NCBI GenBank assembly: GCA_014360385.1
Contig: JACIXO010000080.1
Coordinates: 1 to 6,352 of the forward strand
Reading direction: 5' to 3'
Source: Actinomycetota bacterium
Lineage (GTDB): Bacteria > Actinomycetota > Humimicrobiia > Humimicrobiales > Humimicrobiaceae
DNA: 6,352 bases
Shown: positions 5,784 through 6,352 of the stretch, one piece after another
Position numbering within the stretch: the first letter of the stretch is position 1
How the letters are laid out: every line of letters begins with the position of its first letter
Position numbers and translations under genes: made by a program
Notes under the pieces: generated by a model
What the model was told of the DNA's origin: nothing
Seen by the model: only the letters and a program-made list of their open reading frames with translations
Databases searched by the model: none

Positions 5784-6352
5784 ATGTTTAAAATAGAGAA
5801 AGATTTAAAGTACTTGCTTTCTTTATATGAGAAAGTTTATGCTAAAAATGAAGTTAGAATCAAAAAATCACTCGACAGAGTAACTAGAGCACTTCATTGT
5901 CAGAGAGTTGATAGAGTTCCAGTGTGGCAAGTGAGTCAGACAGCCTTGTACCCCAGACATGAAATATTCTATTCAACTGAGAAAAACTTGATAACTCAAC
6001 TTGCTAATATAATCTTAACTTTGTCTCATAAGACTGATTATGTCCCTTATTTGGATCCATTTGAAGGGGTAACCATTCTGGCAGAAGCATTTGGTTGTCC
6101 TGTTGAAATACCCCTTAATGGTGATCCTTGGGTAAAAGAGCCGATAATAAGAAACCCTGATGATGTCTATAAAATAAAAAAACCTGATAAGAATAATAAG
6201 GTTTACCGAAGAGTGCTTAGAACTCTAAAGTTTTTTGAAAGAGAGGTTGATTATCAAATACCAGTTGGAGTTACTGACCCCCAGGGTCCTCTTGATGTTG
6301 CTTCGTTGATTTGGGATAATCAGAGCTTTTTGATTGCTTGTGTAATGAATAA
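5784..6352 (+). CDS. URO-D superfamily protein, HemE-unlike, 5' part only
   Basis: An open frame runs from ATG 5784 off the right edge, covering 189 complete codons, about half of a typical 330-400 residue member. AGGA at 5771-5774 with a 9-base spacer supports the start, 24 bases after the permease stop, so it is probably in the same operon. The URO-D pattern is visible as RVTRALHCQRVDRVPVW (32-48), then DYVPYLDPFEGVTILAEAFG (85-104) and VGVTDPQGPLDVASLIWD (161-178). The RQAGR motif of true uroporphyrinogen decarboxylase is absent; the equivalent place reads QVSQTALYP (49-57). It is therefore unlikely to be HemE. Relatives include corrinoid-linked methyltransferases (MtaA/MtbA-like) and many uncharacterised proteins found with catabolic genes. 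Its place here suggests a role in metabolising the imported compound, but the reaction is not determined. Confidence 0.85.
   Translation, partial: MFKIEKDLKYLLSLYEKVYAKNEVRIKKSLDRVTRALHCQRVDRVPVWQVSQTALYPRHEIFYSTEKNLITQLANIILTLSHKTDYVPYLDPFEGVTILAEAFGCPVEIPLNGDPWVKEPIIRNPDDVYKIKKPDKNNKVYRRVLRTLKFFEREVDYQIPVGVTDPQGPLDVASLIWDNQSFLIACVMN

Overview
The window reads as one co-directional (+) gene cluster of an AT-rich bacterium. Most genes have purine-rich Shine-Dalgarno sites, and codon use is strongly biased to AGA/AGG for arginine and ATA for isoleucine. One protein is a lipoprotein with a Thr/Glu-rich linker after its lipid-bearing cysteine. By eye this suits a low-GC Firmicute-like, often thermophilic lineage, or an uncultivated anaerobic phylum such as Atribacterota. 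The sequence alone cannot decide between them.

Layout from left to right: a DeoR-family repressor (39-809); a 258 bp intergenic stretch with a tandem 12 bp repeat and a possible promoter; an amidohydrolase of the Amidohydro_2 (PF04909) type (1068-2123); a 280 bp leader with an 11 bp tandem repeat, a weak hairpin and two orphan Shine-Dalgarno sites; a family-1 carbohydrate-type substrate-binding lipoprotein (2404-3831); a 154 bp gap holding a strong GC-rich hairpin; two ABC permeases of the MalF/UgpA and MalG/UgpE types (3986-4885 and 4902-5759); and the 5' part of a gene for a uroporphyrinogen-decarboxylase (URO-D) superfamily protein (5784 to beyond the right edge). No ABC ATPase gene lies in the window.

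Taken together this looks like an uptake and catabolism unit. The lipoprotein and permeases would import a sugar-like solute, energised by an ATPase encoded elsewhere. The amidohydrolase and the URO-D-like protein would act on it inside the cell, and the DeoR regulator, whose family usually senses phosphorylated sugars, would control expression. The substrate cannot be read from the sequence. The unusual feature is the pairing of a sugar-type importer with a metal-dependent hydrolase and a non-HemE URO-D protein. URO-D relatives include corrinoid-dependent methyltransferases, so a methylated substrate is one testable idea, but it remains a hypothesis.

No tRNA, rRNA, CRISPR array, insertion sequence or recognisable riboswitch was seen.
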